Virus record (IMG/VR): IMGVR_UViG_3300025418_000367
Coordinates: 1-28,874 of that record
From: a virus
Direction: 5' to 3' (one strand)
Length of the DNA: 28,874 nucleotides
Made by a program: the position numbers and the translations under genes. Each line of letters begins with the position of its first letter. Positions within the stretch are counted from its first letter, which is position 1. The notes under the pieces were generated by a model, which saw only the letters and a list, made by a program, of their open reading frames with translations, was not told the origin of the DNA and did not search any database. Below, in pieces: positions 1 through 8,400 of this stretch.

Positions 1-2
1 GT

Positions 3-584
3 CGTATTCCTGCCGGCGTTCAACGCTACATTACCGACTTCACTGAGCCTAAAATGGATTGGCGTCAAATGTTGCGTATGAACATCCAAAGTATCATTAA
101 AAGCAACTTTAGTTTCCAACGTCCAAATCGTAAGAGCCAACATTGCGGTGCCGTGTTGCCAGGTATGATGAACGAAGAAACTATTGACGTTAGTGTAGCA
201 ATCGATATGTCTGGTTCTATCAGCAACAAAATGGCACAAGACTTCTTAGGCGAAGTTAAGGGCATTATGGAAGAATACAAGGACTTTAAACTGGACTTGT
301 TCTGCTTTGACACCGAAGTTTATAACTATGTTAAGTTCACTGGCGACAATGCCGACGAGATCATGGATTATGAACCCAAAGGCGGTGGTGGTACTGACTT
401 TGATGCTTGCTATAACTTTATGAAGGAAGAAGGCATCGAGCCCAAACGCTTCATTATGTTTACTGACGGTTATCCTTGTGGTAGCTGGGGTGATGAGAAC
501 TATTGCGAAAGCCTGTTCATTGTCCATGGCAACGATAACATTGTTGCGCCGTTTGGCCAAACTGCTTATTACAAAGAAGATTAA
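3..584 (+). CDS. VWA-like domain protein (DUF2201/MoxR-partner type), 5'-truncated
   Basis: The reading frame is open from base 3, so the gene begins upstream of the window; the ATG at 54 is internal. What is visible is a C-terminal von Willebrand A-like domain with a full metal-ion-dependent adhesion site. Numbered from the Met at 54, the motif DMSGS gives D51, S53 and S55; the GGGGTDF loop gives T114; and FTDGYP gives D138. The segment just before it (EPKMDWRQMLR) is the usual linker of DUF2201 / putative metallopeptidase VWA proteins, whose N-terminal part would lie to the left. In bacteria and phages such proteins usually work with a MoxR-type AAA+ ATPase encoded next door. That partner, if present, should be upstream. 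The next gene starts 2 nt after the stop, implying one operon. The family call is firm; the biochemical role is unknown. Confidence 0.85.
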   Translation, partial: RIPAGVQRYITDFTEPKMDWRQMLRMNIQSIIKSNFSFQRPNRKSQHCGAVLPGMMNEETIDVSVAIDMSGSISNKMAQDFLGEVKGIMEEYKDFKLDLFCFDTEVYNYVKFTGDNADEIMDYEPKGGGGTDFDACYNFMKEEGIEPKRFIMFTDGYPCGSWGDENYCESLFIVHGNDNIVAPFGQTAYYKED

Positions 585-586
585 GT

Positions 587-868
587 ATGGCATTGGCTAG
601 AGGCGAGCTAAATCCGTTAGGTGTTTTGGGTATAAGGCGTATAACCTTTATCCCAAAACATTTTTCTACGATTAAAATATCTAAAACCTGCGATATCAGA
701 TTATTAGATCAATGGATATCTTTCAACTTAAATAGTAGGTATAGTATTAAAAAAACTTTTGCCTTAGATAGTAATAATAAATTATCTGAAGTAATTGAAA
801 TTGGTATGGAAGATCCTATGGAACTTACAATGTTCTCTCTAGGGTGTCCGCATATTCATAAAACATAA
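587..868 (+). CDS. Small conserved phage protein of unknown function (93 aa)
   Basis: A 93-residue soluble protein with no signal peptide or membrane segment. The start is the first ATG, 2 nt after the stop of the VWA gene, so translation is probably coupled. The body (ITFIPKHFSTIKI, then WISFNLNSRYSI) looks like a small alpha/beta fold. The C-terminal part (EIGMEDPMELTMFSLGCP) resembles a motif I associate with small uncharacterised proteins of marine T4-like phages. I cannot assign a function. An inverted repeat followed by five T lies in codons 12-27 and may act on transcription through the gene. Alternative view: the first dozen residues could be non-native, but no other ATG exists before the C-terminal third. 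Confidence 0.7.
   Translation: MALARGELNPLGVLGIRRITFIPKHFSTIKISKTCDIRLLDQWISFNLNSRYSIKKTFALDSNNKLSEVIEIGMEDPMELTMFSLGCPHIHKT
622..665 (+). terminator. Possible intragenic attenuator/terminator hairpin
   Basis: TGTTTTGGG at 622-630 is the exact reverse complement of CCCAAAACA at 652-660. Inside it, AAGG (634-637) pairs with CCTT (645-648) across a 3x3 internal loop. TTTTT follows at 661-665. This is the layout of a weak intrinsic terminator 78 nt after the VWA stop, but it lies inside the next coding region. It could reduce expression of downstream genes or mark the 3' end of the VWA transcript. The stem is only moderately GC-rich, so the effect may be slight or nil. Confidence 0.35.
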
Positions 869-879
869 AGGAAAATAAA

Positions 880-1131
880 ATGAGCGATCAAGATCAAACA
901 CAAGTAGCAAGCCAAGACGTAGGTGGAGATGTTTCCCCTGAACAACAGCAACCTCAATTGAGCATTCAAGATTTACAAAATCTTCGTGCTGTAGTTGATT
1001 TGGCAGTTCGTCGTGGTGCTTTCGGTGCCGCAGAAGCAAGTTCAGTTGGACAAGTATTTGATAAACTTAACACATTCTTAAATGCTGTTACCCCTCCTCA
1101 AACAACTGATACTACTGCCCCAACTGCCTAA
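880..1131 (+). CDS. Small acidic phage protein of unknown function (83 aa)
   Basis: Start chosen at the ATG preceded by AAAGGA at 867-872; the stop of the previous gene overlaps this Shine-Dalgarno sequence. The protein has a Gln/Asp-rich N-terminal tail (residues 1-25), a helical core (LSIQDLQNLRAVVDLAVRRG and on to VGQVFDKLNTFL, about residues 27-70), and a Thr/Pro/Ala-rich disordered tail. The core pattern, a dipole of two amphipathic helices with an RGAF turn, is like small uncharacterised proteins of T4-like cyanophages. No enzyme motif is present. It is part of the VWA-thyA operon. Function not recognised. Confidence 0.75.
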   Translation: MSDQDQTQVASQDVGGDVSPEQQQPQLSIQDLQNLRAVVDLAVRRGAFGAAEASSVGQVFDKLNTFLNAVTPPQTTDTTAPTA

Positions 1132-1146
1132 TTAGAGGTACATCAT

Positions 1147-1800
1147 ATGGCAAGAGAATTAAAACACGTAGGTAAGATGAAAAACAATGGCGCTAAAGTC
1201 GTTGTAGCTTATCGTACATTACCTGGCGATGCTAATAGTGCATTGGTAATCGGAACCGGAACATTGTCCGATACTTGGCATGATACTATTATGAGTATTG
1301 TACAAGACGTCAGTGGACAACAGGCCAATGAACTAGCAGACATCCTTGCTGTTCGTAAGTTTCCCGATGGAGAGAATATTTTAGTTTCTTTACATAAACG
1401 CGGGTTACTTAAGAAGGTCCCAACAAATGGAGTTATTATGACTCCATCTGGCAACTCTTCAATTCCATTGAATGAGTTAAATCAGATTATTGCTGACCAA
1501 AAAGGTGTCGAAGTCGAAGACCTGGCAGTTAGTGATGGTACTGCTCCAAAAAGAAATAAATCTGTTAAAGACGATCCTACTCGTACAACCAGTTCGAGCG
1601 TAAATGCAGGCGAAGATATTGTTGCAGAGAGACCAGTAGTTACCGAATCAAAGTCTCCGACTTTGGAATTGACTCCTGCTGAAATGCGTAGTCGTGCTGA
1701 TGCATTGTTTAAACAAGCTCAAGTATTACGCAAACAAGCAGACGAGATGGATCCTCCAAAGAGCAAGAAGAAAAAAGAAGTAGTTACGGACGCTGAATGA
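1147..1800 (+). CDS. Conserved phage protein of unknown function (217 aa), coupled to thyA
   Basis: A good ribosome-binding site (AGAGGT at 1134-1139) precedes the ATG. Residues 1-115 form a compact, probably globular domain (KVVVAYRTLPGDANSALVIG, then HDTIMSIV, LAVRKFPDG, LLKKVPTNGVIMTP). Residues 125-175 are a charged, Ser/Thr-rich linker. Residues 176-203 are a predicted amphipathic or coiled-coil helix (LTPAEMRSRADALFKQAQ). The end is a short lysine cluster (SKKKKE). The stop codon overlaps the thyA start as ATGA (1797-1800), so the two proteins are likely made in linked amounts. The N-terminal part resembles proteins annotated only as hypothetical in T4-like marine phages. The lysine-rich tail would suit nucleic-acid or partner binding, but that is inference. 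Confidence 0.8.
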   Translation: MARELKHVGKMKNNGAKVVVAYRTLPGDANSALVIGTGTLSDTWHDTIMSIVQDVSGQQANELADILAVRKFPDGENILVSLHKRGLLKKVPTNGVIMTPSGNSSIPLNELNQIIADQKGVEVEDLAVSDGTAPKRNKSVKDDPTRTTSSSVNAGEDIVAERPVVTESKSPTLELTPAEMRSRADALFKQAQVLRKQADEMDPPKSKKKKEVVTDAE

Positions 1801-2681
1801 CACATCCCGAACAAGTCTACTTAGACGCACTTAAAAACATTTTAGAAAACGGTGATGACCGTCCTGATAGAACGGGAACAGGTACACGCAGTATCTTTGG
1901 TCTTCAAATGCGTTTTGATTTGACAGAAGGATTTCCTGCTATTACTACAAAAAAACTAGCATGGAAGGCAGTAGTTAGCGAACTACTTTGGTTCTTAGAA
2001 GGCAGTGGTGACGAACTTCGTTTGAGAGAAATCTTACACGGGGAACGATATACTGAAAAGAAAACCATCTGGTCAGATAACGCTGCCGCTTCTTACTGGA
2101 CAAGTAAAAAACTCCAAAGGCACCCCGGTGACTTAGGAAGAATTTACGGAGTACAATGGCGTAAATGGCGTAAGCCATTAGTACGTATTAATAAAGTTAT
2201 ACTACAAAATCACGATCAATTAATCGAACTCATCAACGGCATTAAAGAGGATCCATATAGTCGTAGACACATTATTACAGCATGGAATCCAGGTGAGTTA
2301 GATTTAATGGCGTTACCGCCATGTCATATTCTTGCTCAGTTTTATGTTGTTAACGGTAAGTTAAGTTGCCAAATGTATCAACGTAGTGCTGATATGTTTT
2401 TAGGTGTTCCATTTAACATTGCATCATACGCATTGTTTACACACATGGTGGCGCAAGTTTGTAATTTAGAAGTTGGAGATTTGGTTATTACTTTAGGTGA
2501 TGCTCACATCTATAATAATCATTTCGATCAAGTCAAAGAACAGTTAACTCGCAAGCCGTTACCGTTACCTCAATTACAATTGAACCCCAGTGTCGATGTT
2601 ATTATGGATTTCGAAATGGACGATATCGAACTAGTGGGATATGAAAGCCACGAAGCTATTAAAGCTCCGATGGCAGTTTAA
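1797..2681 (+). CDS. thyA: Thymidylate synthase (ThyA family)
   Basis: Makes dTMP from dUMP using methylene-tetrahydrofolate, supplying thymidine for phage DNA synthesis in the cytoplasm. The 294-residue length fits the ThyA family. Diagnostic features are present: DRTGTGT with R25 near the start; the phosphate-binding SRRHII (R156, R157); the active-site PPCH with catalytic C176; QRSADMFLGVPFN (D199, N207) for dUMP recognition; and GDAHIYNNH (H237, Y239). The C-terminus APMAV matches the closing tail of ThyA enzymes. It is not the flavin-dependent ThyX more often seen in cyanophages. It starts inside the stop of the preceding gene (ATGA) and ends tail-to-tail with the fibre gene on the other strand, sharing 4 bp. 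Confidence 0.97.
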   Translation: MTHPEQVYLDALKNILENGDDRPDRTGTGTRSIFGLQMRFDLTEGFPAITTKKLAWKAVVSELLWFLEGSGDELRLREILHGERYTEKKTIWSDNAAASYWTSKKLQRHPGDLGRIYGVQWRKWRKPLVRINKVILQNHDQLIELINGIKEDPYSRRHIITAWNPGELDLMALPPCHILAQFYVVNGKLSCQMYQRSADMFLGVPFNIASYALFTHMVAQVCNLEVGDLVITLGDAHIYNNHFDQVKEQLTRKPLPLPQLQLNPSVDVIMDFEMDDIELVGYESHEAIKAPMAV

Positions 2682-3892
2682 ACTACTAGAACTTCAATAA
2701 CCCCAAAGCCCTGTGAATTACTTTGCAGGGCTTTTGCTATTACTGCTCCTTCAGATACAGATTTAGCCGCTGTGGCATATCCTGCATAGTCACTGGTAAC
2801 TAGTAGATCACCTCTTTCAATATAGCCGTGAACTTTGCAAGGAACACGACCTTTTAAGGCAATTGGAGGGTGAGTTTCGTCATTTCCAGCGTCTTTATTC
2901 ATTAAATAAGCAGGCTTTTTACTCACTATACCCACTACCCTTGTATCAGCAAATTTAGTGGTAGTTGTAACTTCTTTTAGTCCACCGATTACTAAAACGG
3001 TGCCAACTTCATATACAGCATCAGCTTCATAACGTTCGGCCAAATCTGCATAATAGGCCGATGTAGCGGTGGCATTTAATACGCCGTTATTGTAGTTAAA
3101 CGATGTATTCACTACTGCTTGAGAGACACCAGATGAAGCAGATACCATAGGAATATAAAATGTTCCAGACGGTGCAGTAGAAACTGACAAGCCTGAAGAT
3201 GATAAAGAGTGAGCGGCGGTTCCCCACAACATATATCCAGAAGTGGTAGACACTGCCGATACACCAGTTATTGGATCTGCATTTGGTAAAGTAATGCCTG
3301 CTTTTACCACTGTAAAGGTGTTTACTTGTCCGACACCTGGACCGATATCACTAGTCGAGTACGGAGCCGGAGTGTAGTTGATATCCGAAATTACCAGTAC
3401 GTTCAAACCATCAACTTGTCCTAAGATGGTAGATTGTCTAACGCTTTGGTCGGTTAACTCTTTAGTGAATATCCAATTGCTACCAAGTCCTTGATTGAAC
3501 GGTCCAATTGTGGTCCAACCTCCATTGTATTCGTCGTAAATTGATAATTGGTGCGAAGCAGTACTCCATACCATATTACCAGTTACTTGTCCGGTTGCTG
3601 GTCGAGATCCTACGATGTTTAAACTAGCAATACCTTTAAAGTTCGATCCGTCATAACATACGTTTAATTGTTGTGTTCCATAGTTAAACCATGTTTGGCC
3701 TTGAATAGGACTCGTTGGGGCGGTTTTATTATTAAAATTTTCCAACAAGCCAACAAGGTTTTCTTCCAATGGTCGACCGTAACCAGCAAAGTTTCTACCG
3801 ATAAAAGTAAGACTGGTAGTAGTATCGTCGATTGTTGAATCTTGTACTGTAGTTAAAATAGTACCGCTGGTTTTATTTAAGATGTATGACAT
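2678..3892 (-). CDS. Tail-fibre-type structural protein (404 aa), paralogue of the upstream 305-aa protein
   Basis: The N-terminal module (residues 1-85) has the pattern TIDDTTTSLTFIGRNFAGYG, then LVGLLENF, then GQTWFNY. It aligns by eye with the start of the adjacent 305-aa protein. Residues 95-130 form a second WxxxxxxLxxY...W unit. The middle is Ser/Thr/Val-rich beta structure. The last 123 residues (282-404; AYYADLAERYEADAVYEVGT, RVVGIVSKKPAYLMN, IERGDLLVTSDYAGYA) resemble the C-terminal beta domain of many phage tail-fibre and spike proteins (Peptidase_G2 / auto-processing-like fold). Probably a distal fibre or adhesin subunit, possibly host-contacting; this is inference from position and domain. 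It is the last gene of the tail operon, and no clear Shine-Dalgarno sequence precedes its ATG, so it may depend on coupling to the gene 8 nt upstream. Confidence 0.8.
   Translation of the reverse strand: MSYILNKTSGTILTTVQDSTIDDTTTSLTFIGRNFAGYGRPLEENLVGLLENFNNKTAPTSPIQGQTWFNYGTQQLNVCYDGSNFKGIASLNIVGSRPATGQVTGNMVWSTASHQLSIYDEYNGGWTTIGPFNQGLGSNWIFTKELTDQSVRQSTILGQVDGLNVLVISDINYTPAPYSTSDIGPGVGQVNTFTVVKAGITLPNADPITGVSAVSTTSGYMLWGTAAHSLSSSGLSVSTAPSGTFYIPMVSASSGVSQAVVNTSFNYNNGVLNATATSAYYADLAERYEADAVYEVGTVLVIGGLKEVTTTTKFADTRVVGIVSKKPAYLMNKDAGNDETHPPIALKGRVPCKVHGYIERGDLLVTSDYAGYATAAKSVSEGAVIAKALQSNSQGFGVIEVLVV
2705..2735 (+). terminator. Rho-independent terminator of the VWA-thyA operon, inside the opposing gene
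   Basis: AAAGCCCTG (2705-2713) and CAGGGCTTT (2726-2734) form a perfect 9-bp stem with a 12-nt loop, continued by T and a T-rich tract on the + strand. It begins 24 nt past the thyA stop. The GC-rich core (GCCCTG/CAGGGC) stands out in AT-rich DNA. On the - strand the hairpin is followed by GGGG rather than T, so it should stop only rightward transcription. The same bases encode residues near 387-396 of the 404-aa fibre protein. Confidence 0.7.
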
Positions 3893-3900
3893 AATTTATT

Positions 3901-4818
3901 TTACCATGAAGAAGGAGTATAGCCAATTCTTGACCAAGCATTTGTTCCTGTACAGAAGTAGAAGTAAGAATTATCCCAAGCAATTTCTCCCACGTTTCCT
4001 GTACTAGTATTATGTACCGGAGCAGTTGAACTATATGTTGCTGTAGCAGGATTAAACGGAGCAAAATCAAGCCAACCAGAAGAGGCACTATAAATGTATA
4101 AACGATTATCGTCCCCAGAAATTATTTGGCCAGCAACAGGATTAGAAATAGCTGTTATGGCTGCATAACTTTGAGGAGTAACTATCAAACCTTTGGTAGA
4201 TTGAATATTTCCAAAAATTGTTAATCCGTTTACAACCGTGGCCACTGATGTATTGAACGTGCCAATACTGTTACTAGGAGTAAATTGATTATTGCTTATT
4301 GCACCTAATACAACACCATAATTATCTAACAATGTAACTTGTTTAGGTAATGGTGGAGTAGATGTGTCTGTTACTGCCTGTAAAGGAACTACCCATCCAG
4401 TTGCCCCTTTAGATGTAGGAAATGTAGGGATTGTAACAAACGAACTACCATTATAAAAATTCAATGTTTGAGTTTGTGTATTATTGTTATACCAAAAATC
4501 ACCTGCATTAAGTCCCGCTGGCTGTGCAGGGCCGACCGTAGCTCCGCCGGCACTTATAAAGGTCGCCGAAGTTGCGTCCCATACCCTTACTTTTTTATAA
4601 GTAGTATCATACCAAAGCTGACCGCCTTGGGGATTAGAAGGGGGCTGGAAATTAGGAGCAGCAGAATTGGTTAATAGAGTTACAAAATTTTGACTGTAGT
4701 ACTGTCCCCAGCCTGCATAATCTTTACCGACAAATGTAATACTGGTAGTTTGGTCAATAGTGTTATCTGCTACTCTTAAAAAAAGAGAACCATTACTATT
4801 TAGAAGAGTATATGCCAT
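3901..4818 (-). CDS. Tail-fibre-type structural protein (305 aa)
   Basis: The start is the ATG preceded by AAGGA (4825-4829). Residues 1-80 carry the module shared with the 404-aa neighbour (NTIDQTTSITFVGKDYAGWG, then FVTLL, then GGQLWYDTTYKKVRVWD). Residues 95-135 hold a second LWY/FWY-type unit. The C-terminus (GEIAWDNSYFYFCTGTNAWSRIG) is the short closing motif typical of beta-rich fibre subunits in aquatic T4-like phages. There is no signal peptide, membrane helix or enzyme motif. It likely builds a fibre or baseplate spike together with its paralogue. Compared with that paralogue it lacks the 123-residue C-terminal domain. Confidence 0.78.
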   Translation of the reverse strand: MAYTLLNSNGSLFLRVADNTIDQTTSITFVGKDYAGWGQYYSQNFVTLLTNSAAPNFQPPSNPQGGQLWYDTTYKKVRVWDATSATFISAGGATVGPAQPAGLNAGDFWYNNNTQTQTLNFYNGSSFVTIPTFPTSKGATGWVVPLQAVTDTSTPPLPKQVTLLDNYGVVLGAISNNQFTPSNSIGTFNTSVATVVNGLTIFGNIQSTKGLIVTPQSYAAITAISNPVAGQIISGDDNRLYIYSASSGWLDFAPFNPATATYSSTAPVHNTSTGNVGEIAWDNSYFYFCTGTNAWSRIGYTPSSW

Positions 4819-4828
4819 TATCTTATCC

Positions 4829-5449
4829 TTAAGAACTCAAACTCTGAATACGTATGGTATAGTCAATCTGTATCATACGATTTAAACTCTTTTGTACAGG
4901 ATGGAAGATAACATGAGTTAATAGCAGACCAGCACCTGGACCTGTAGGACTATAGGCTTTAAGTCCTAATTCATCAAATACAAAATTTCCTTCAGAATTT
5001 ACGGCATTATCAAATGCTTGCTGTCCAGCCGGCTCGCCGAAATCTAATAAACAACTAACTAACACATCGCTGTAATAAGCGCCGGACAAATGACGTACTT
5101 GCATAAAGTTTCTAGCAGGATCCAAATCGTAAGTTTGATTTGAATCAACTACTTTGTAATATGTTTGGTTGTATAACGCGGCAGTAGTTCCAATAACATT
5201 TGGAGTGAGATATGTAATAACCCCGGTATCGTTAACGCGAGTTCCACCATTGCCAAAAGCCATGCCTTCAATCATCCCGAGTCCTTGATTGCTTATACTA
5301 TTAGCAAGACTTAAACTAAAAGTTTCGTAGTTAATAGCGTTCTTTTTATCAATAAAAACTTCACCGGTTTCCGGATTATAAATTTTGATATGCCCTTGAA
5401 CGGAAACACTTCCTTGTTCGTTAGGTTTATTTGGTGTGCTGGTAGTCAT
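4829..5449 (-). CDS. Conserved phage structural protein (206 aa; 211 aa from the upstream ATG)
   Basis: The protein reads GHIKIYNPETGEVFIDKKNAINYE, then GMAFGNGGTRVNDTGVITYLTPN, then YNQTYYKVVD and FGEPAGQQAFDN. This set resembles a protein found in baseplate/tail-fibre regions of marine T4-like phages, where it is annotated only as structural. I chose the second ATG (5449): a late-promoter-like AATAAATA ends 5 nt before the first ATG (5464), so the transcript would start about there, whereas the second ATG has GGAA 9 nt upstream and the same promoter-to-start spacing (20 nt) as two other genes here. Its position between the giant wedge protein and the fibre genes suggests a baseplate-to-fibre connector, which is inference. 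Confidence 0.75.
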   Translation of the reverse strand: MTTSTPNKPNEQGSVSVQGHIKIYNPETGEVFIDKKNAINYETFSLSLANSISNQGLGMIEGMAFGNGGTRVNDTGVITYLTPNVIGTTAALYNQTYYKVVDSNQTYDLDPARNFMQVRHLSGAYYSDVLVSCLLDFGEPAGQQAFDNAVNSEGNFVFDELGLKAYSPTGPGAGLLLTHVIFHPVQKSLNRMIQIDYTIRIQSLSS

Positions 5450-5458
5450 TTGTTTTTG

Positions 5459-5462
5459 TTCC
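5459..5462 (-). promoter_or_regulatory. Ribosome-binding site deciding the start of the 206-aa protein
   Basis: GGAA lies 9 nt before the ATG at 5449. No purine-rich stretch precedes the alternative ATG at 5464, whose upstream bases are the promoter box itself. Confidence 0.45.
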
Positions 5463-5469
5463 ATGATGA

Positions 5470-5477
5470 TATTTATT
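5470..5477 (-). promoter_or_regulatory. T4-type late promoter box
   Basis: AATAAATA on the - strand, 7 of 8 matches to the T4 late consensus TATAAATA, in the 28-nt gap before the 206-aa gene and 20 nt before its preferred start. T4-like late genes need only this -10 element, recognised by the gp55 sigma with gp33/gp45. The spacing matches the boxes before the gp6-like and 281-aa genes. Confidence 0.6.
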
Positions 5478-5492
5478 CTAAATTATAGATCC

Positions 5493-8400
5493 TTAATTTT
5501 GAGATTTACCGTAGAAATAACTATCTGGTAAAACTGCTGGACCGTCCCTTAAGAAATTCGCAAGAACTCCTGTGCTAGATGTTAACGAAACAGTAGAAAT
5601 TTCTGGTGTAACTATATTATTCCAGACAGAATTTACTTCTTTCATAACAATCGTTAATATTGCTCCAGTAGTTAATGTTACTGTTGCAGTATTTAATGTT
5701 AACACCTGTGTGTTAGTATTAATTGAGAAATCTGCAGGATGCTGACGTAGTCCAGAATCGACAAATCCCAAAGTAGCAGTTACAACATAATTCGTAGTAG
5801 GACCGGTTGACCAGTAAATTTTATTAGTGCTGGTAACAAGATAAGTAGTGCCTGTTGAAAGTTTTGGTAATGTCGAAGCGGTTCCAGTTGATGTAGAATA
5901 ATCAATAACAACCTGAGAACGTCCTGGGGCATACACCCAAACTATGCTTGTATCGGTAGTAACATATGCCGGGCTACTTGTATATTGGAGATCTTGTTTT
6001 AAAACTGAGTAAGCATTTGTTAACGCTTCAACATTAGGATAAGAGCCACGGATTTGAGATTCTAGAATTCCATCATATGAAACGGTTGTATCTTGAGAAT
6101 ACGAAACATCCTTACGCAATGGATATCCTGCATAATATACTTGAACCTGGTCGACTGCTCGATGACTTGCAGTACTAATTGAATAAACATAAGCACCGTT
6201 AACATAAGTTCCGTTGAATGGATCGTCAGGATAATTCTGCGTCAATGATTTCCAAGGAGAACCAATTAAGGTAATACCATCGCATCTAACTGTAGATGAT
6301 GTTATCCAATTCCAGCCTTTAATCGTCGATGTACTAATCGAATAGGTATTAACCAGCGCCGCGTTTGTGTAAGTATTTTGAATCAAGAATGTTTCTTTAT
6401 AACCTATCTCAGGTCCAATCTGCAATGTTTGATAGGATCCTTGATCTATAACTAAAGTTCCTATTGCCACCGATGCGGTTGTCGATCCTGTTACACCTGT
6501 TCCACGAACACCGCGACGAATTTGACCTAACACATTATTTTCATTTGTATAGAATTCGATCAATTCACCATCAATTAAGATCGTTCCTGGAATATTTGCA
6601 GCTCTATTAGGAGGACTTAATACAGAAGAATCCTGAACATGTATCTGAGTAGATGTTGTATATAAAGGTTGAGTTAGATATGTAGAATTTGGATTAGACA
6701 ATCTTGTATAGGTTTCTTTTCCTAATATATCTTTAAAAATTCTATAACCCAATACTCCCTGAGTTGCTGACGGGCTTGCAATACTCATAATTACTACAGT
6801 ATCGTCGTCGCCAATGATGTACGCATCACTGAGTACAATAGTTCGATGGTCTGGCAATAGTTGGAAATCGATACCACCAACTAATCGTAATGTTAAGGCG
6901 CCTACTGCACTTCTATTCACAGTTACCCACACATAATTTAAATCCATTGCAGGTCTATTGAGTTTAAATGTTCTATAAGGATTTCCTCGGAACACTTGAG
7001 TCTCAATACCCATGTTGTCTTGGTCATTGTATGTAGTAATTGTATAAGTGATGTAAGTTTGGTTATAATAATTAGGCGTGAATAATATGTCTCCAGCAGA
7101 ATTTATTATGTAATCGTAGGTATACTGTTCGCTGTTATTATAAACATAATGCGATAAGAAATTGTGCGGCATCATTGCTTCAACAGCAATAGTGTCTCCA
7201 ACACCAAATGATTTGGTTATTGTTACATTATTATCATCGAATGTATAATCTTGACCCAGTTTTAGTTGAGTGCCGTTTATATAAACGTTGGCATTATCGC
7301 CGTAATTTGTATCTTTTACAAACGTTCCAGAAATATCGTTAATTTTATATGCTGTAACATTAGTAGAAGTTACTGTATAATATGTAACACTAGGAGGCAA
7401 TAAAGTTTTTGTTATTCCTGTATTGTTGTCTGTTGCTTGAACAATTGCTTGAGCACTATAAGGACCAATCTTGCCTAACGGTAAATTAGTATTGATATAT
7501 GTACCTGTGTAACTATTGTTAGGATCCAAATATGTTATATTGTAAACGTTTATAGTTTGAATATTGACTTGGTTGTACTTGTTATTAGGTGCTACATTAT
7601 CAAAGAACCATGCTTGTACTGAATTTACTACATAAGGGTTTGTATTAGACGTTGTTGTAAGATTATAAACAACAACAGAAGCACGGTTATCAGTAGCAGA
7701 TGCAGGTGTCAATGCATAATAAGGATCTGTAATCGAGGGTGTTGAGCCAAGAACTCCGCCATTCAATGTTACATAGACACTGGTTACTTCATTATAACTT
7801 CCTAAACTGACTACTTGAGTGGTTGTAGATCCATGAGAAGCACTTACCTTTTTATCGATAATGCCTACGCCATCGTTAACACCGTCGCCGACTCCAACAA
7901 TAGTATATGTTAAAATTCCATTTACAGTAAGTCTAATAATTAAATCATATCCGTTAATAGTGTAAGTACCGTAATCTGGAGAATTAGGAGTATATATCAA
8001 CTCTTCACCGTTAAATGACACAGCAATGCTTCCAGTAGTAGTTGGAAGAACTGGCAATTTAATTACAGCAGAGCTTGGATCGTTAGCGAACACGTTACTC
8101 GATCCGGTTAATACTGTAGGTGATGAATACGGATTTTTTGTATAGACATCAATACCCAACGTATCAGATACTAATCCTGGAACTACTTCTTCAGGAGCCC
8201 ATGCAGAATTAGGTGTTACAAATCCGTATTCACCGTCGATAATTAAATCAGTAGGATTGATTCCCAAAGCATTTACTAAAATTCCACTATTCCAAGACGG
8301 ATATTGTACATCCAAAACTTCCATTCCAGAATATTGATAAACAGAATCGTCTATTTGACTTGCATTAATAATTGTATCAGGAATACTTCTTCCATAAGTG

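Noticed and set aside
246-593. 115-residue reading frame on the - strand
   Set aside because: Antisense to the VWA gene, whose domain motifs are clear; no ribosome-binding site and composition like a shadow frame.
1797-2681. Possible ThyX (flavin-dependent) thymidylate synthase as in many cyanophages
   Set aside because: The sequence has the ThyA PPCH active site and no ThyX RHR motif.
3873-4088. 71-residue - strand frame overlapping the 305-aa fibre gene, as a possible small gene or frameshift remnant
   Set aside because: Lies in another frame of an intact fibre gene; its translation has no family features and both neighbours are complete.
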